This document shows, in pieces, positions 10,195 through 22,215 of a stretch of 64,000 nucleotides of DNA; the stretch's first letter is position 1, and each line of letters opens with the position of its first letter. The stretch covers positions 62,001 through 126,000 of the forward strand of contig CATOTG010000009.1 of NCBI GenBank assembly GCA_951813015.1, read 5' to 3'. Both the position numbers and the translations under genes were made by a program. Source of the DNA: an uncultured Thermoanaerobaculia bacterium (GTDB lineage: Bacteria; Acidobacteriota; Thermoanaerobaculia; Multivoradales; Multivoraceae). The notes below the pieces were generated by a model. It saw only the letters and a list, made by a program, of their open reading frames with translations. It searched no databases and was not told the DNA's origin.

Positions 10195-12098
10195 GTGACG
10201 TTGAGAGCAGACGATTGCGTGGAAATCCGGCTGTCCCACCTGCTCCGTGACTGCGCGGTGGGTGCCATCGTCCGCACTGGGGACGTTCTGGCGGTGGTAC
10301 AGGACACTCGTCACTGGTCTTGGCCGAACACGAGTCTTCACGACTGCGAGATCCACTACGTGAACCAGGTCAGAGCTTCGCTAGGTCTCGGCCACACCAA
10401 GCTGTGCCGTCCACCGGAGATGAGGAAGAAGGGAGACCTGATCGAGGGCTGGATTCCGGCTCGGCGTTTTCCCGAATGGACCCGCTGCAACCGCTGTGGC
10501 CTGCTTCACAATCGGCCTTGGAGGCGTGAGGGCGACGAAGAAGTCGAAGGGCCCGGCTTGCACCGGCGAGCGTCCGGATTCGGGCGTGACCTTGAGCTCC
10601 GTTGTGCCGGCCTGGGAGGCCGGGAATGCGGCGGCCGTTTGGTGCAGGTTCCTTGGGTTCTGGTACATGAGGAGGGCTACCTGGCCGATGTGCCTTGGCA
10701 CGCGGTTGCCCATGCCGGTCCGGGGAATCCGCAGGCGAGTGGGTGCATACCGGACTGGACGGCCCCGTACCTTAGGATCAAAGACTCGGAAGGGCGTCGC
10801 CGTGTGCATTGCTCGCGACGTGGTTGCGGTGCATACAGTCCGATTCCGGACCGGTTCCCGTTCGGGTGAGCGCACTCGCCAACAACCTTGGGTGGACGAA
10901 CCGCCGCCGGAGGTGCCATCGGAGCTGGCTTGGCTGGTTGGCGTGACTGACGTTCGGGTCCACTTCGCGGAGTGTCGAGACGCTCTGGTGATTCCTCCCG
11001 AATCGAGGATTCGCCGCGGCTCGGTTGTGGACCGCCTGTACTGTAACTCGCGCGATCAGCAGCGGGTCCGCAGGGCGAGGACCGGAACCGCTCGTAGCGC
11101 CCGCATTCGGAGGTTGGCCGAGAAGTACCGATGCGCGCCGAAGGCTATCGAATCGGCTCTGGAGGCGATTGGCGCCGGTTACCCTTCGTTCGGCCGCGAG
11201 ACCCCGCGGGGCGAGCTCTTGCAGTTGGGAGTACGAGGCCCTGAGCAGGCCGATACCCGATCTCGAACCTGACGATGACTTCGTGACCGAGCATTACTCG
11301 GGGTGAATGGCGCCGGCTGTACTCCGAGTTCATTGGACGGGACGCCGCGGACGCCCGGGTGGCCGCCTGCGTCGACCGGCTCGTGGCGGTTCACCGGCTC
11401 AAGAAGATCAGGGTCTTCGAGGGCTTCCGCCGCGGCCGCGGTGGCGGCGGGGGATCAGACGGTGCGGCCGACGCCACCCGATCTGGTCAACGAGAACGAT
11501 TGGTTGCCGGGCGCTGGAACTGTGGGGCGAGGGGGTGTTCTTCACGCTCAACGAAGCCCTGGTCGCACGCTGGGAGGGCCAGGAGTCCTCGCAGGAGAGG
11601 GCAGCCGCCTTCGTTGAACGAGCGGGTGCAGCCCGGCTGCCGCGACTGGTGGGAGAGGCTCTTTCGCCGCGCTTCCTGCTCTGTCACACGCTTGCCCACC
11701 TGATGATCCGCCTGCTTGAGGCACATGCGGGATATCCGGCGGCGTCGCTTGGCGAGCGCATCTATTGTGCTCCGAGCGGCGGCGACGCACAGGCGATGGC
11801 GGGAATCCTGATCTACGTTGCGGTTGCGGACAAGAGCGGTTCGCTGGGCGGTCTGATGGAAATGGCTCGGCCGGACCGTTTCCTGCGGCTCTTGGCCGAC
11901 GCAGCCAAGGAGGCCGCCTGGTGTTCGCTCGATCCCGTGTGCGGGGAGCAGGATGGGCACGGCCCGGACCTGCTCAATCGAGCTGCCTGCCATGCCTGCG
12001 CTCTAGTGCCGGAACCGAGCTGCGTGTGCGGCAATAGGCTCCTTGACCGTGTCTTCGTTGCAGGCGGCTACGGTGTGCGGCCGCTCTGGGAAATGTAG
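10195..12098 (+). pseudogene. drmB: DrmB-like DUF1998 protein, broken by five +1 frameshifts as given
   Basis: No single frame spans this gene, yet removing one base from each of five G runs (10864-10866, 11227-11229, 11300-11303, 11449-11453, 11509-11511) leaves 1899 bases, a continuous 632-residue DrmB. Recognisable blocks in order are: zinc knuckle RFPEWTRCNRCGLL; VIPPESRIRRGSVVDRLY; GYPSFGRETPRGELLQLEYE; WLPALELWGEGVFF; and the DUF1998 region HTLAHLMIRLLE ... ERIYC ... GGLMEMA ... CHACALVPEPSC. DrmB is the constant partner of DrmA in DISARM. It begins with a GTG one base after the drmA stop and ends directly against the next ATG. The uniform indel type makes sequencing error a serious alternative to decay. 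Confidence 0.8.
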
Positions 12099-13307
12099 AT
12101 GGCGACACGTCGGAACTGCCATGCCCGACGCTTCGAGCTTCCCGGCATTCATGAGCTGACCAAGGAGCAGGAACTGATCCGCGGTTTGCCGAAGAAGGGC
12201 TGTCACCTGATTATTGGCGGGCCGGGTACCGGGAAGACGGTGATGACGCTGCTTCGCGCGAGGCGGCACTGCCGAAGCCGGGAAGACCATCAGTTCCTGG
12301 TGTTCAACCATCTGCTGAACAAGGCGAGTCGAGTGCTGGCGGGCGAGGACATCAGCACGGCGACCTGGATGAGGTGGTTCGGGGAGCTCTACGGGAAGTG
12401 CGTCGGCGGCCGAGTGCCGAAGCGAGAACCGGAACCTGGCAAGACGTGGCGCCCCTACGACTGGGACGCGACGATCCGCGCGGTGGAGAGTCTCGACAAC
12501 GGGGCCCTCGCCGGGCCACACCCTTTCCTAGTGATCGATGAGGGGCAGGACATGCCTCCAGCCTTCTACGACTGCCTCTTGAACCTCGGCTTCGGGGACA
12601 TCTTTGTGGCCGCGGACCAGAACCAGCAGATCGGCGACCAGAACAGTAGCCGGGAGGAACTCCGGCAAGGGCTGGACATTGGCAGCGGCGACGTGATCGA
12701 GTTGAAGAAGAACCACCGCAATTCCCTTCCGATCGCGCGGTTGGCGCGGGCGTTCTTCACCGGAGATGCGGCAAGTCCGGCGCCCGAACTCCCTGCTCGG
12801 GGTGGTTCGCGGCGGAGCACCCACGTGCCGCGGCTCAACTACTACGAAGCCGCTGCCCTCCCGCGCATCGCAAAGCGGATCTGGATCCACTGGGACCATG
12901 ATCCTCGGCGCCTGATTGGTGTGGTCACACCTAACAACAACATTAGACGGCGCTGGTTCGATGCCTTGCGCGATGCGCCGGTGATGCTCGACAACGAGAA
13001 GCCGTTGCCGTTGACGCATTACGGCGACTACTGCCCCGAGATTCCGTGGGACTGTGGCGGCGTCCTCGTGATCAACGCGCAGGCCTGCAAGGGCCTTGAA
13101 TTCGATACCGTCGTCTTGGCCGACATTGACGAGCACATCCAGGACGATCGCGACACCGACCGGACGAAGAAGCTCTTCTACGTCATGGTTTCGCGGGCCA
13201 GGGAACGGGTGGTCCTGTTCATGAAGCGAGGAACGGAGAGCCGGATCGAGGAGATTCTCCCGCGAGCCGATACGATCCTGCGGCGCAGCGAGATTCGCGG
13301 TGGCTGA
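12099..13307 (+). CDS. SF1 (UvrD-like) helicase/ATPase of the Drm-like operon
   Basis: This is a 402-residue protein with a complete SF1 helicase set but no obvious nuclease domain. Walker A is IIGGPGTGKT (about residues 38-49) and Walker B is FLVIDEGQDM (about 143-152). A motif III-like VAADQNQQIGD, QACKGLEFDTVVLADID and the C-terminal YVMVSRARERVVLF follow. The ATG abuts the drmB stop with no gap, and its stop overlaps the next GTG by eight bases, so the three genes are translationally linked. A second SF1 helicase beside DrmAB is not part of the canonical DISARM classes as I know them. Its role is inferred to be DNA unwinding during defence. Confidence 0.82.
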   Translation: MATRRNCHARRFELPGIHELTKEQELIRGLPKKGCHLIIGGPGTGKTVMTLLRARRHCRSREDHQFLVFNHLLNKASRVLAGEDISTATWMRWFGELYGKCVGGRVPKREPEPGKTWRPYDWDATIRAVESLDNGALAGPHPFLVIDEGQDMPPAFYDCLLNLGFGDIFVAADQNQQIGDQNSSREELRQGLDIGSGDVIELKKNHRNSLPIARLARAFFTGDAASPAPELPARGGSRRSTHVPRLNYYEAAALPRIAKRIWIHWDHDPRRLIGVVTPNNNIRRRWFDALRDAPVMLDNEKPLPLTHYGDYCPEIPWDCGGVLVINAQACKGLEFDTVVLADIDEHIQDDRDTDRTKKLFYVMVSRARERVVLFMKRGTESRIEEILPRADTILRRSEIRGG

Positions 13308-14883
13308 GACGCCAAGGCAACGGGAGCTTACTCCCGGTGGAAACGTGGAAGGGCCGGTGCCGGACGAAACGCGGGTCCTCTCGTCCCCGCCCGAGACCGG
13401 CTGGCTGGTCACGAACCACCTGAACCTGTTGTACATGCTTGCGGCGGGCTTGGTGCTGCCGCCGGCAGGGTTCGGCGACAAGTACTATGCGGACCCCTTG
13501 GCAGCTTTCCCGGGTTGGATCCCCCTGTTCACCGCCAGGAAGCCACCCGTGACGGCCGTCGAACAAGCGGTGTCGGAGGGCAGGCCCTTGAGACCGGTCG
13601 CGGTGCAGGTCGACTTGACCGGCCTTTCGGACGGTTTAGGGCGTGTCGTTGCGGTCGGGTCTTCAAGCCCGTTTGTGGCCACCGTGCACGGAATTCTTGT
13701 GCCGGCACCGCTGCCGACCTGCCTGATTCGCTCGGTCAAGTTCCGGTCGGACGAGGACAGGGAGTACTGCCAGGAGATTGCCGAAGAGACAAGCAACGCC
13801 TCGTTGGCGGACTTCAACCGCCGGAGGAACGAAGGCGTGTTTCGGGGATCGCGCAAGCCTCCGTGGCCGCCGGCGGAAGGGCCGGCGGACCGTCGAGCTC
13901 GGTCACTTGAGACCGTCCAGGCAGTTGGCGGCGCGATGGCGGCACTCTTTCACTTGGGGAATCTCGGCCCTCTTGCCGCGCGCGCTGTGCAAGCCGCCTT
14001 CGGTGGTGATTCTCCGGAGGCCGAGTCGATAGAGAGTCGGATCCTCGGTGCGCTCCCGGAGTGGGTGAGTACAGGAACCGTGGCCGTGCCTGATGGGCCC
14101 CGGAGGACGTCGCGAAGCCTGTTCTGGGGCGCAGTCGACCGTTTGATCAAACATCGGCGAGAGCCCGGTTACGCGCGAGAAGAAGATGTGCTGATCGAGT
14201 ACCTGGAGGAATCCGCCGCCGCGCTGGACGGGGACCAGCGAGCTGGCGCCCAGGCGCTTGCCCGGACGCTCGACGACCTGGGCAGCATGCGCGGCGGCAC
14301 GATCAGCGCGCTGGTCAAGGGCCACGGCAACACGCTTGCCCGCGCGCTGATCCTGTTTTTCTTGCGGCAGAAGACGATCGATCTGGTGAAACCGAACTTC
14401 GACACGGATCTCCTGACGGAAGAGGACCGCCTGGCGGCCGCGATTCTGTTCGGCGTACGGGACGGTTGGCTCGGCTTGCCGATGGAGTTGCGAGGCACGG
14501 CGGACTTCGGGCGGGGCGTCACCCATCGGATGGCGGCCCTGGCTCACCGCATCGACGCAACGGGGTTCAGCCTCGGGAAGGCGCCGGAACGGGTCAGGCC
14601 GTTGAGGGAGCTCTTCTCGGCGTCGGAGCCTTGGAGTGTCCGCGAAAAGCGCGCCGCCCTCCTGCTCGCCCGGAAGGCGAAGTGGGACTGCATCCACTCG
14701 CGCGTGACGCTGAAGAAGGGCGAGTATCGGATGAGAATCGAGGGAGGCGCCATGCGGGTCGAGTTCGACGGCGAGGCGCCGGTCGAGACCTGGGTCGATC
14801 CGGCAGACCTGCTTGAGCGGCTGGCCGGGGAAGGGATTGCGCCGGCGTTGGAAGAGAAGGTGCGCAAGGAGCTCGGCGGCTGA
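13300..14883 (+). CDS. Unrecognised 527-residue protein, last gene of the Drm-like operon
   Basis: I do not recognise a named family. The N-terminus contains WLVTNHLNLLYMLAAGLV and GFGDKYYADPLAAFPGWIPL, which look like strongly conserved stretches. The middle is mostly helical, with a long charged segment around EDVLIEYLEESAAALDGDQR. The C-terminus has the basic segment RVTLKKGEYRMRIEGG. No Walker, HxK (PLD), SAM-binding or metal-ligand signature is evident, so it is not an obvious DrmC, DrmD, DrmE or DrmM. It starts with a GTG overlapping the helicase stop by eight bases (GTGGCTGA), which ties it firmly to the operon. It could be the effector or sensor of the system, but nothing in the sequence proves this. 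Confidence 0.75.
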   Translation: MAETPRQRELTPGGNVEGPVPDETRVLSSPPETGWLVTNHLNLLYMLAAGLVLPPAGFGDKYYADPLAAFPGWIPLFTARKPPVTAVEQAVSEGRPLRPVAVQVDLTGLSDGLGRVVAVGSSSPFVATVHGILVPAPLPTCLIRSVKFRSDEDREYCQEIAEETSNASLADFNRRRNEGVFRGSRKPPWPPAEGPADRRARSLETVQAVGGAMAALFHLGNLGPLAARAVQAAFGGDSPEAESIESRILGALPEWVSTGTVAVPDGPRRTSRSLFWGAVDRLIKHRREPGYAREEDVLIEYLEESAAALDGDQRAGAQALARTLDDLGSMRGGTISALVKGHGNTLARALILFFLRQKTIDLVKPNFDTDLLTEEDRLAAAILFGVRDGWLGLPMELRGTADFGRGVTHRMAALAHRIDATGFSLGKAPERVRPLRELFSASEPWSVREKRAALLLARKAKWDCIHSRVTLKKGEYRMRIEGGAMRVEFDGEAPVETWVDPADLLERLAGEGIAPALEEKVRKELGG

Positions 14884-14936
14884 CGTTCTTCAGTCGAGTT
14901 TGAGCCGCCGGTGTCGAAGACGGCGCCAGAGGGGGC

Positions 14937-15020
14937 GGCCCGATGTGCTCCGTCGTCCTGCCTTGCCGGACCGGCGCCCGACCGCTCACGCCGCCACGCG
15001 GATCACCTCCACGGGCAGCT
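14937..15020 (+). repeat. Element A, right-end fragment at the 3' border of the Drm-like operon
   Basis: The segment from CCGATGTGCTCC through CGCCCGACCGCTC to CCACGGGCAGCTG resembles, with mismatches, the right half of the full element A copy at 33172-33423. No left end is present. It occupies most of the gap between the last defence gene and LRR copy 1. Confidence 0.55.
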
Positions 15021-15026
15021 GAATCG

Positions 15027-17948
<2,922 letters not shown>

Positions 17949-18242
17949 CCCACTCTCCTTGAAGGAAGGCAATAGTGGCGCCAGGTTGGGCGGTGATCTG
18001 CAGGGTCACCTTCTCGCCGCCGCGGTTGGGGAGCTGGCTGGCTGCCAGCGGGGAAAGGAGCGCCACTGTTCTTGAAGCGGTAAGAGGTTAGCTTCCAGCG
18101 TCATGCCTGTCTACCTCCTCTCTCGCAGTTGCATGGCTGCGATGTGCGCCCCCGAACGACCGGCCAACAACTCGCAGACCCAAACCTGGCGCCGACTGTC
18201 GACCATCCCGGGGCCGCAGAAGCTCAAGAACTTCGGGCTAGG
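17949..18242. other. Conserved upstream region of the LRR cassette (copy 1)
   Basis: This gap has no convincing gene. Much of it resembles the region upstream of LRR copy 2 (44293-44549): shared stretches include ATGCCTGT, CCCGAACGACCGGCCAACAA, CCATCCCGGGGCCGCAG and GAGAACTTCGGGC-like ends. The similarity stops one or two bases before the M20 hydrolase ATG. It may hold the LRR promoter and marks the edge of a duplicated cassette. Confidence 0.6.
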
Positions 18243-19388
18243 ATGTGGTCCGTGGATTCCCTGCACGAACAGATGCGATGCTGGCGCCGGGACTTCCACC
18301 GGCACCCCGAACTTGCGTTCGAGGAGAAGGTGACCAGCGGCAAGGTGGCGGAACTGCTCGAGTCCTTCGACGGCATCGAGGTCCATCGCGGCCTCGCCGG
18401 CACCGGCGTCGTTGGCGTGCTCAGGTCCGGTTCCTCGGAGCGGAGCATCGCGCTGCGGGCGGACATGGACGCGCTGCCGATTCACGAAGAGAACGACTTC
18501 GAGCATCGCTCGCGGAATCCCGGCACGATGCACGCCTGCGGTCACGACGGCCATACGGCGATGCTGCTCGGCGCCGCGAAGCACCTCTCGCGGAACCGGT
18601 CCTTCGACGGCACGGTCTACTTCGTCTTCCAGCCCGCGGAGGAGAAGGACGGCGGCGCCCGGGTGATGATCGAGGAGGGTCTGTTCGAACAGTTCCCCGC
18701 CGAGGAGGTGTACGGCGTCCACAACTTCCCGGGCATGGAGGTCGGCAACTTCGGCCTCTGCGTTGGCCCGCTGATGGCGGCTATCGACGTCTTCGAGTTC
18801 TCGGTGACCAGCGCCGGCGGCCATGCCGCCTTCCCCCACGGCACGGTGGATCCGATCCCGGTCGCCGCCGAGATCGTCCTCGCCCTGCAGACGATCGTGG
18901 CCCGCAACGTGGATCCGCTCAAGAACGCGGTGATCTCGGTGACCCGGGTACACGGCGGCCACGCGGACAACGTGATCCCGAGCCGGGTCGTCCACGGCGG
19001 CTGCGTGCGCACCTTCGTGCCCGACTTGCAGAAGCTGATCGAACGGCGCATGCGGCAGATCGGGCGCGGCATCTGCAGCGCGCACGGCGCCGGCTTCGAA
19101 CTGGAGTACCGGCCGTACTACCCGGCCACCGTGAACCACGCCGACCAGACGGACAAGGCCGCCAACGCCGCCCGCGAAGTCGGCCGCAACGTGAATGCCG
19201 ACATGGCCCCGGTCATGGGCTCCGAGGACTTCGCCTTCATGCTCCAGGAGCGCCCCGGCGCCTTCATGTTCCTCGGCAACGGCGACAGCGCCGGCCTCCA
19301 CACCCCCCGCTACGACTTCAACGACGACGTCCTGCCGGTCGGCATGCGGTACTGGACCACGCTGGTCGAAACGCAGTTGTCGGCGTAA
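18243..19388 (+). CDS. M20 family metal-dependent amidohydrolase (hippurate/IAA-amino acid hydrolase type)
   Basis: This 381-residue cytosolic peptidase-like enzyme hydrolyses N-acyl amino acids or similar amides. Metal-site motifs are visible: ALRADMDALPI, MHACGHDGHTAMLLGAA and FQPAEEKDGGARVMI, with a late histidine in SEDFAFMLQERPGAF...GLHTPRYDFND. The dimerisation domain lies between (SAGGHAAFPHG). An open frame extends 38 codons upstream, but that part lies in the conserved upstream region of the LRR cassette. The ATG at 18243 (MWSVDSLHEQM) gives the usual family N-terminus. No gene partner is obvious, so the substrate is undetermined. Confidence 0.92.
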   Translation: MWSVDSLHEQMRCWRRDFHRHPELAFEEKVTSGKVAELLESFDGIEVHRGLAGTGVVGVLRSGSSERSIALRADMDALPIHEENDFEHRSRNPGTMHACGHDGHTAMLLGAAKHLSRNRSFDGTVYFVFQPAEEKDGGARVMIEEGLFEQFPAEEVYGVHNFPGMEVGNFGLCVGPLMAAIDVFEFSVTSAGGHAAFPHGTVDPIPVAAEIVLALQTIVARNVDPLKNAVISVTRVHGGHADNVIPSRVVHGGCVRTFVPDLQKLIERRMRQIGRGICSAHGAGFELEYRPYYPATVNHADQTDKAANAAREVGRNVNADMAPVMGSEDFAFMLQERPGAFMFLGNGDSAGLHTPRYDFNDDVLPVGMRYWTTLVETQLSA

Positions 19389-19409
19389 CCGGCGAACTTG
19401 CCTGCGTCG

Positions 19410-20315
19410 TCAGGCGCAGTTGCAGAGTTCGATGAAGAAGGCGCGGACGGTGTCGTGGAACTCAAGGGAGTTCAGGGTGTTCATGTGGTTCGCGCCGTTG
19501 ATCACGTGGAGGCGGTGCTCCTGCATCACGCCGACGAGGGCGTCGGCGTTGGGTTTCAGGGGATCGTTGCTGCCGATGATGTTGAGGGTGGGCACCTCGT
19601 TGTTGCGGAGGAGCTCGGCGCTCACGTCGAGGGCGGACATGCCGCGAACGACGGCCGCCAGGGCTGCCTGGTCGTTCGAGGCGACCATCGCCTGGCCTAT
19701 CGCCTGAACCTGCTCCGGGGTCGGGGGTTCCTCGCCGGGCCACAGGAACTCGACCAGCGGGCCTCCGCCCCTGCCCTCCTCGAGGGAAACCGCCAGCGCC
19801 TCGAACATCTCGTCGTCCCGCAGTTCGGGGCTGGGCCAACCGGCGCCGCCGACGACCGCCGACATCAGCCGGTCGGGGGCCAGGGCGATGAGCTTCATCG
19901 TGATGAAGCCGCCCATCGAGTAGCCGACGACGTTCGCCTGCTGCAGCCTCAGGTGATCCAGCAGGTCGACGACGTCCAGCGCCATCCGCTCGCCGTAGCT
20001 GGCCGGATCGTGCGGCTTGTCGCTCTTGCCGTGGCCGCGCTGGTCGACGGCGATGACCTGGAACTCCTCGGCCAGCCGGTCGATGATGCCGGCGGCGCCC
20101 CAGTTCGAGGCGGCCGTGCCGGTGATGCCGTGGAGGAGCACGACGGGGTCGCCGCGCCCTTCGACCAGGTAGTGAATGACGGCGCCGTCGCTCGCCGTGA
20201 AGGACTCGGTAGAGGCGTCGCTTTGCGCGTAGACGCCGGCGAAGGCGAACAGCGCGGTCAGGGTCGGCAGAACGGCCCGGAACATCAGTCGTCGGGTTGT
20301 CGTACTTCTCTTCAT
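19410..20315 (-). CDS. Exported alpha/beta hydrolase
   Basis: A 301-residue alpha/beta-fold hydrolase with an N-terminal signal sequence (basic MKRSTTTRR then a hydrophobic stretch to GVYAQS). The oxyanion motif is VVLLHGITGTAASNWG, the nucleophile elbow is VGYSMGGF, the acid lies in IIGSNDPLKPN and the histidine in INGANHMNT. This is the full catalytic triad of an esterase or lipase-like enzyme; the substrate is unknown. The ATG at 20315 is chosen because GAAGGA stands just upstream and the signal peptide begins there. The upstream open frame is only element A sequence. It is convergent with the M20 gene. Confidence 0.88.
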   Translation of the reverse strand: MKRSTTTRRLMFRAVLPTLTALFAFAGVYAQSDASTESFTASDGAVIHYLVEGRGDPVVLLHGITGTAASNWGAAGIIDRLAEEFQVIAVDQRGHGKSDKPHDPASYGERMALDVVDLLDHLRLQQANVVGYSMGGFITMKLIALAPDRLMSAVVGGAGWPSPELRDDEMFEALAVSLEEGRGGGPLVEFLWPGEEPPTPEQVQAIGQAMVASNDQAALAAVVRGMSALDVSAELLRNNEVPTLNIIGSNDPLKPNADALVGVMQEHRLHVINGANHMNTLNSLEFHDTVRAFFIELCNCA

Positions 20316-20386
20316 GGGGTTTCCTTCGCAGGAGACGGGCAGCCGCCCGGCAGGTTGTCGCTCGCGGGCCGGAAACCCGCGGCTTA

Positions 20387-20546
20387 ACAGCCCGTGGCAG
20401 AAGTCGCGCTGCATTCGAGCGGCCATGCATCCCGCCCGGCATCGTTGCTCCTCGGTCGAATATGGCCCGATATGCTCACTCGTCGCGCCTTGCCGGGCGG
20501 GCGCCTGGCCACTCTCGGTGCGACACGGACTTCTGCCACGGGCTGT
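20387..20546 (+). repeat. Element A, complete copy 1 (MITE-like, inverted ends)
   Basis: The 160-base unit begins ACAGCCCGTGGCAGAAGTC and ends GACTTCTGCCACGGGCTGT, a 19-base perfect terminal inverted repeat. Inside lie GCGCTGCATTCG, CATGCATCCCGCCCGGCATCG and CCCGATATGCTC, shared with other copies. It has no coding capacity and lies between divergent genes. The rest of this 406-base gap (20316-20721) shows nothing I recognise. Confidence 0.75.
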
Positions 20547-20721
20547 CAAGGTCGGCGAAGGCTACCAGTCGGGCTCGGTGCGAACCGATACGGGGCCGGC
20601 GCCCGAGACCCGTGGCCATCAGGCTGACTGGCTCTTCGCCGCCCGTGAGATCGGCGGGCCGGGCTTCGCGGGTTTGCTACGCTGCCGCCACAAGCCAACA
20701 GATCACTGCTCACGGGAATCA

Positions 20722-21513
20722 ATGGACATCGAGATGGACATCGAGAGATCAGCACGGCAGGTTCGCGAAGACGGCTACACGGTGGTGCCCGACTTCCTCG
20801 GCGAGGAGAGGCTGGAGGCGCTGCGGCGGGGCCTCGCCCCCGTCTTCGAGGAAATCGGCAGCCGGATGACGGACGACCACGGCCAGCAGACGATTCACAC
20901 CCACAACCTGCTCGCCAAGACGCGGGCCGTGGACGAGCTCCTGATGGACGATGGTCTGCTGGGGCTCGTGGAGGCGGTACTCGGCCCGGACTACCAGGTC
21001 TCCGGCGTCGCCGCGATGCGGCCCGGGCCGGGGGACCTTCGCCAGCGGATGCACCAGGACGACGGCCATTACCCGCTTGCGCGCCCGCACTTTCCGCTGA
21101 TCGCCAACACGCTGATCGCGCTCGATCCGTTCACGGCCGAGAACGGGGCGACGGAGATCGTTCCCGGCAGTCACCGCTCGGCCGATCCGGTCGATCCGGA
21201 CGTGCCGACGTTCACGGTGGAGATGCCGGCCGGGGCCCTGTTCCTCTGGGACGGCGCCGTCTGGCACCGCGGCGGCGGGAACTCGACGGACAGCGGCTAT
21301 CGGCGCTCCATCAACTTCAACTTCAACCTGGCGTGGCTGAAGCAGCGCGAGAACCAGTACGTCGGCGTGCCGTGGGAAGTCGTCGTGGGAATGCCGGAGA
21401 AGCTGCAGGCGTTGATCGGTTACAAGCTGACCAACAAGGGTCTCGGCACGGTGGACTATCGCAATCCCATTGAGACCGTGAAGCGTCGGCTCGCCGAGGC
21501 CCGGACTTCCTGA
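20722..21513 (+). CDS. Phytanoyl-CoA dioxygenase (PhyH) family oxygenase
   Basis: This 263-residue Fe(II)/2-oxoglutarate dioxygenase-like protein has the metal triad in the family pattern: HQDDGHYP gives the HxD pair, and the distal histidine is in LFLWDGAVWHRGGGN. The GATEIVPGSHRS block is typical of PhyH, and RRSINFNFN may provide the arginine that binds 2-oxoglutarate. Such enzymes hydroxylate lipids or small molecules. The ATG at 20722 is used because an upstream extension would read through element A. The phasin-like gene follows 89 bases downstream. Confidence 0.88.
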   Translation: MDIEMDIERSARQVREDGYTVVPDFLGEERLEALRRGLAPVFEEIGSRMTDDHGQQTIHTHNLLAKTRAVDELLMDDGLLGLVEAVLGPDYQVSGVAAMRPGPGDLRQRMHQDDGHYPLARPHFPLIANTLIALDPFTAENGATEIVPGSHRSADPVDPDVPTFTVEMPAGALFLWDGAVWHRGGGNSTDSGYRRSINFNFNLAWLKQRENQYVGVPWEVVVGMPEKLQALIGYKLTNKGLGTVDYRNPIETVKRRLAEARTS

Positions 21514-21602
21514 TCGGGCTTGGCAGGCGCCAGACGGGATCGCGGCCTGCGCCACGCGGGCCCGCGCCGAGGGAAGCGGAACAGACGAACAGGAGAACTT
21601 GG

Positions 21603-22103
21603 ATGACAGCAGCAACCGCGACGGAGACCGGGAGTGGCGACTCGAAAGCGCGGTCGGCGGTCGACTCTGCCGTTGACGCGGCCCACAAGGTAGCCCTCGC
21701 CGGCCTTGGCGTTGCGGGCGAGGCTGCCGACGCGGGTGTCAAGGTCTTCGGCCGGCTGGTCGACCGCGGCGAGAAGGTCGAGGACCGGGGCCGGGAGTCC
21801 CTGAGCGATTGGCGGAAGAAGGCCGAGGCAGGGGTCCAGCAGGCGCGATGCGCGGCCGAGAAGGGAATCGAACAGACCAGGTCAAGGGCGCAAAGCGGCT
21901 TCGAGCAGACGAAGGCCAGGGCGCGGGCCGGGATCGACGAGCGCCTGGAGCGCCGCCTCGAGAAACTCGGAGTCCCCGGCAGAGCGGACCTCGAGACGGT
22001 CCTGGAGCGGCTGAGCGCGGTCGAGGCCCGGCTCGAGGCACTGGAGACGCCTGGTCCGCGGCAGCGGACGGCGACTGAGGCCGTTCCGGCAGAGACCGAG
22101 TAG
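21603..22103 (+). CDS. Phasin-like helical protein (PHA-granule or membrane-associated)
   Basis: This is a 166-residue, almost entirely helical protein. An N-terminal amphipathic segment (AAHKVALAGLGVAGEAADAG) is followed by LVDRGEKVEDRGRESL, several EQTRSRAQ/EQTKARAR repeats and a terminal coiled coil (VLERLSAVEARLEALE) preceded by LGVPGRADLE. This order matches PhaI/PhaF-type phasins, which coat polyhydroxyalkanoate granules. The repeat section is too simple to exclude another coiled-coil role. GGAGAACTTGG precedes the ATG. Confidence 0.68.
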   Translation: MTAATATETGSGDSKARSAVDSAVDAAHKVALAGLGVAGEAADAGVKVFGRLVDRGEKVEDRGRESLSDWRKKAEAGVQQARCAAEKGIEQTRSRAQSGFEQTKARARAGIDERLERRLEKLGVPGRADLETVLERLSAVEARLEALETPGPRQRTATEAVPAETE

Positions 22104-22215
22104 AGACGTCGCCGGCCGGCCGCTCCAGGCCGAAGGTCTGCGGGCCGAACCTCGCCGGACTGCCGCCGAACGCGGTCCTCGACGGCGGCTGCCAGCCGAC
22201 CGCGTGAACCGCGAA

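Noticed and set aside
10195..12098. Programmed ribosomal frameshifting in drmB
   Set aside because: Five separate +1 events in one gene without slippery-site architecture are not plausible as programmed recoding.
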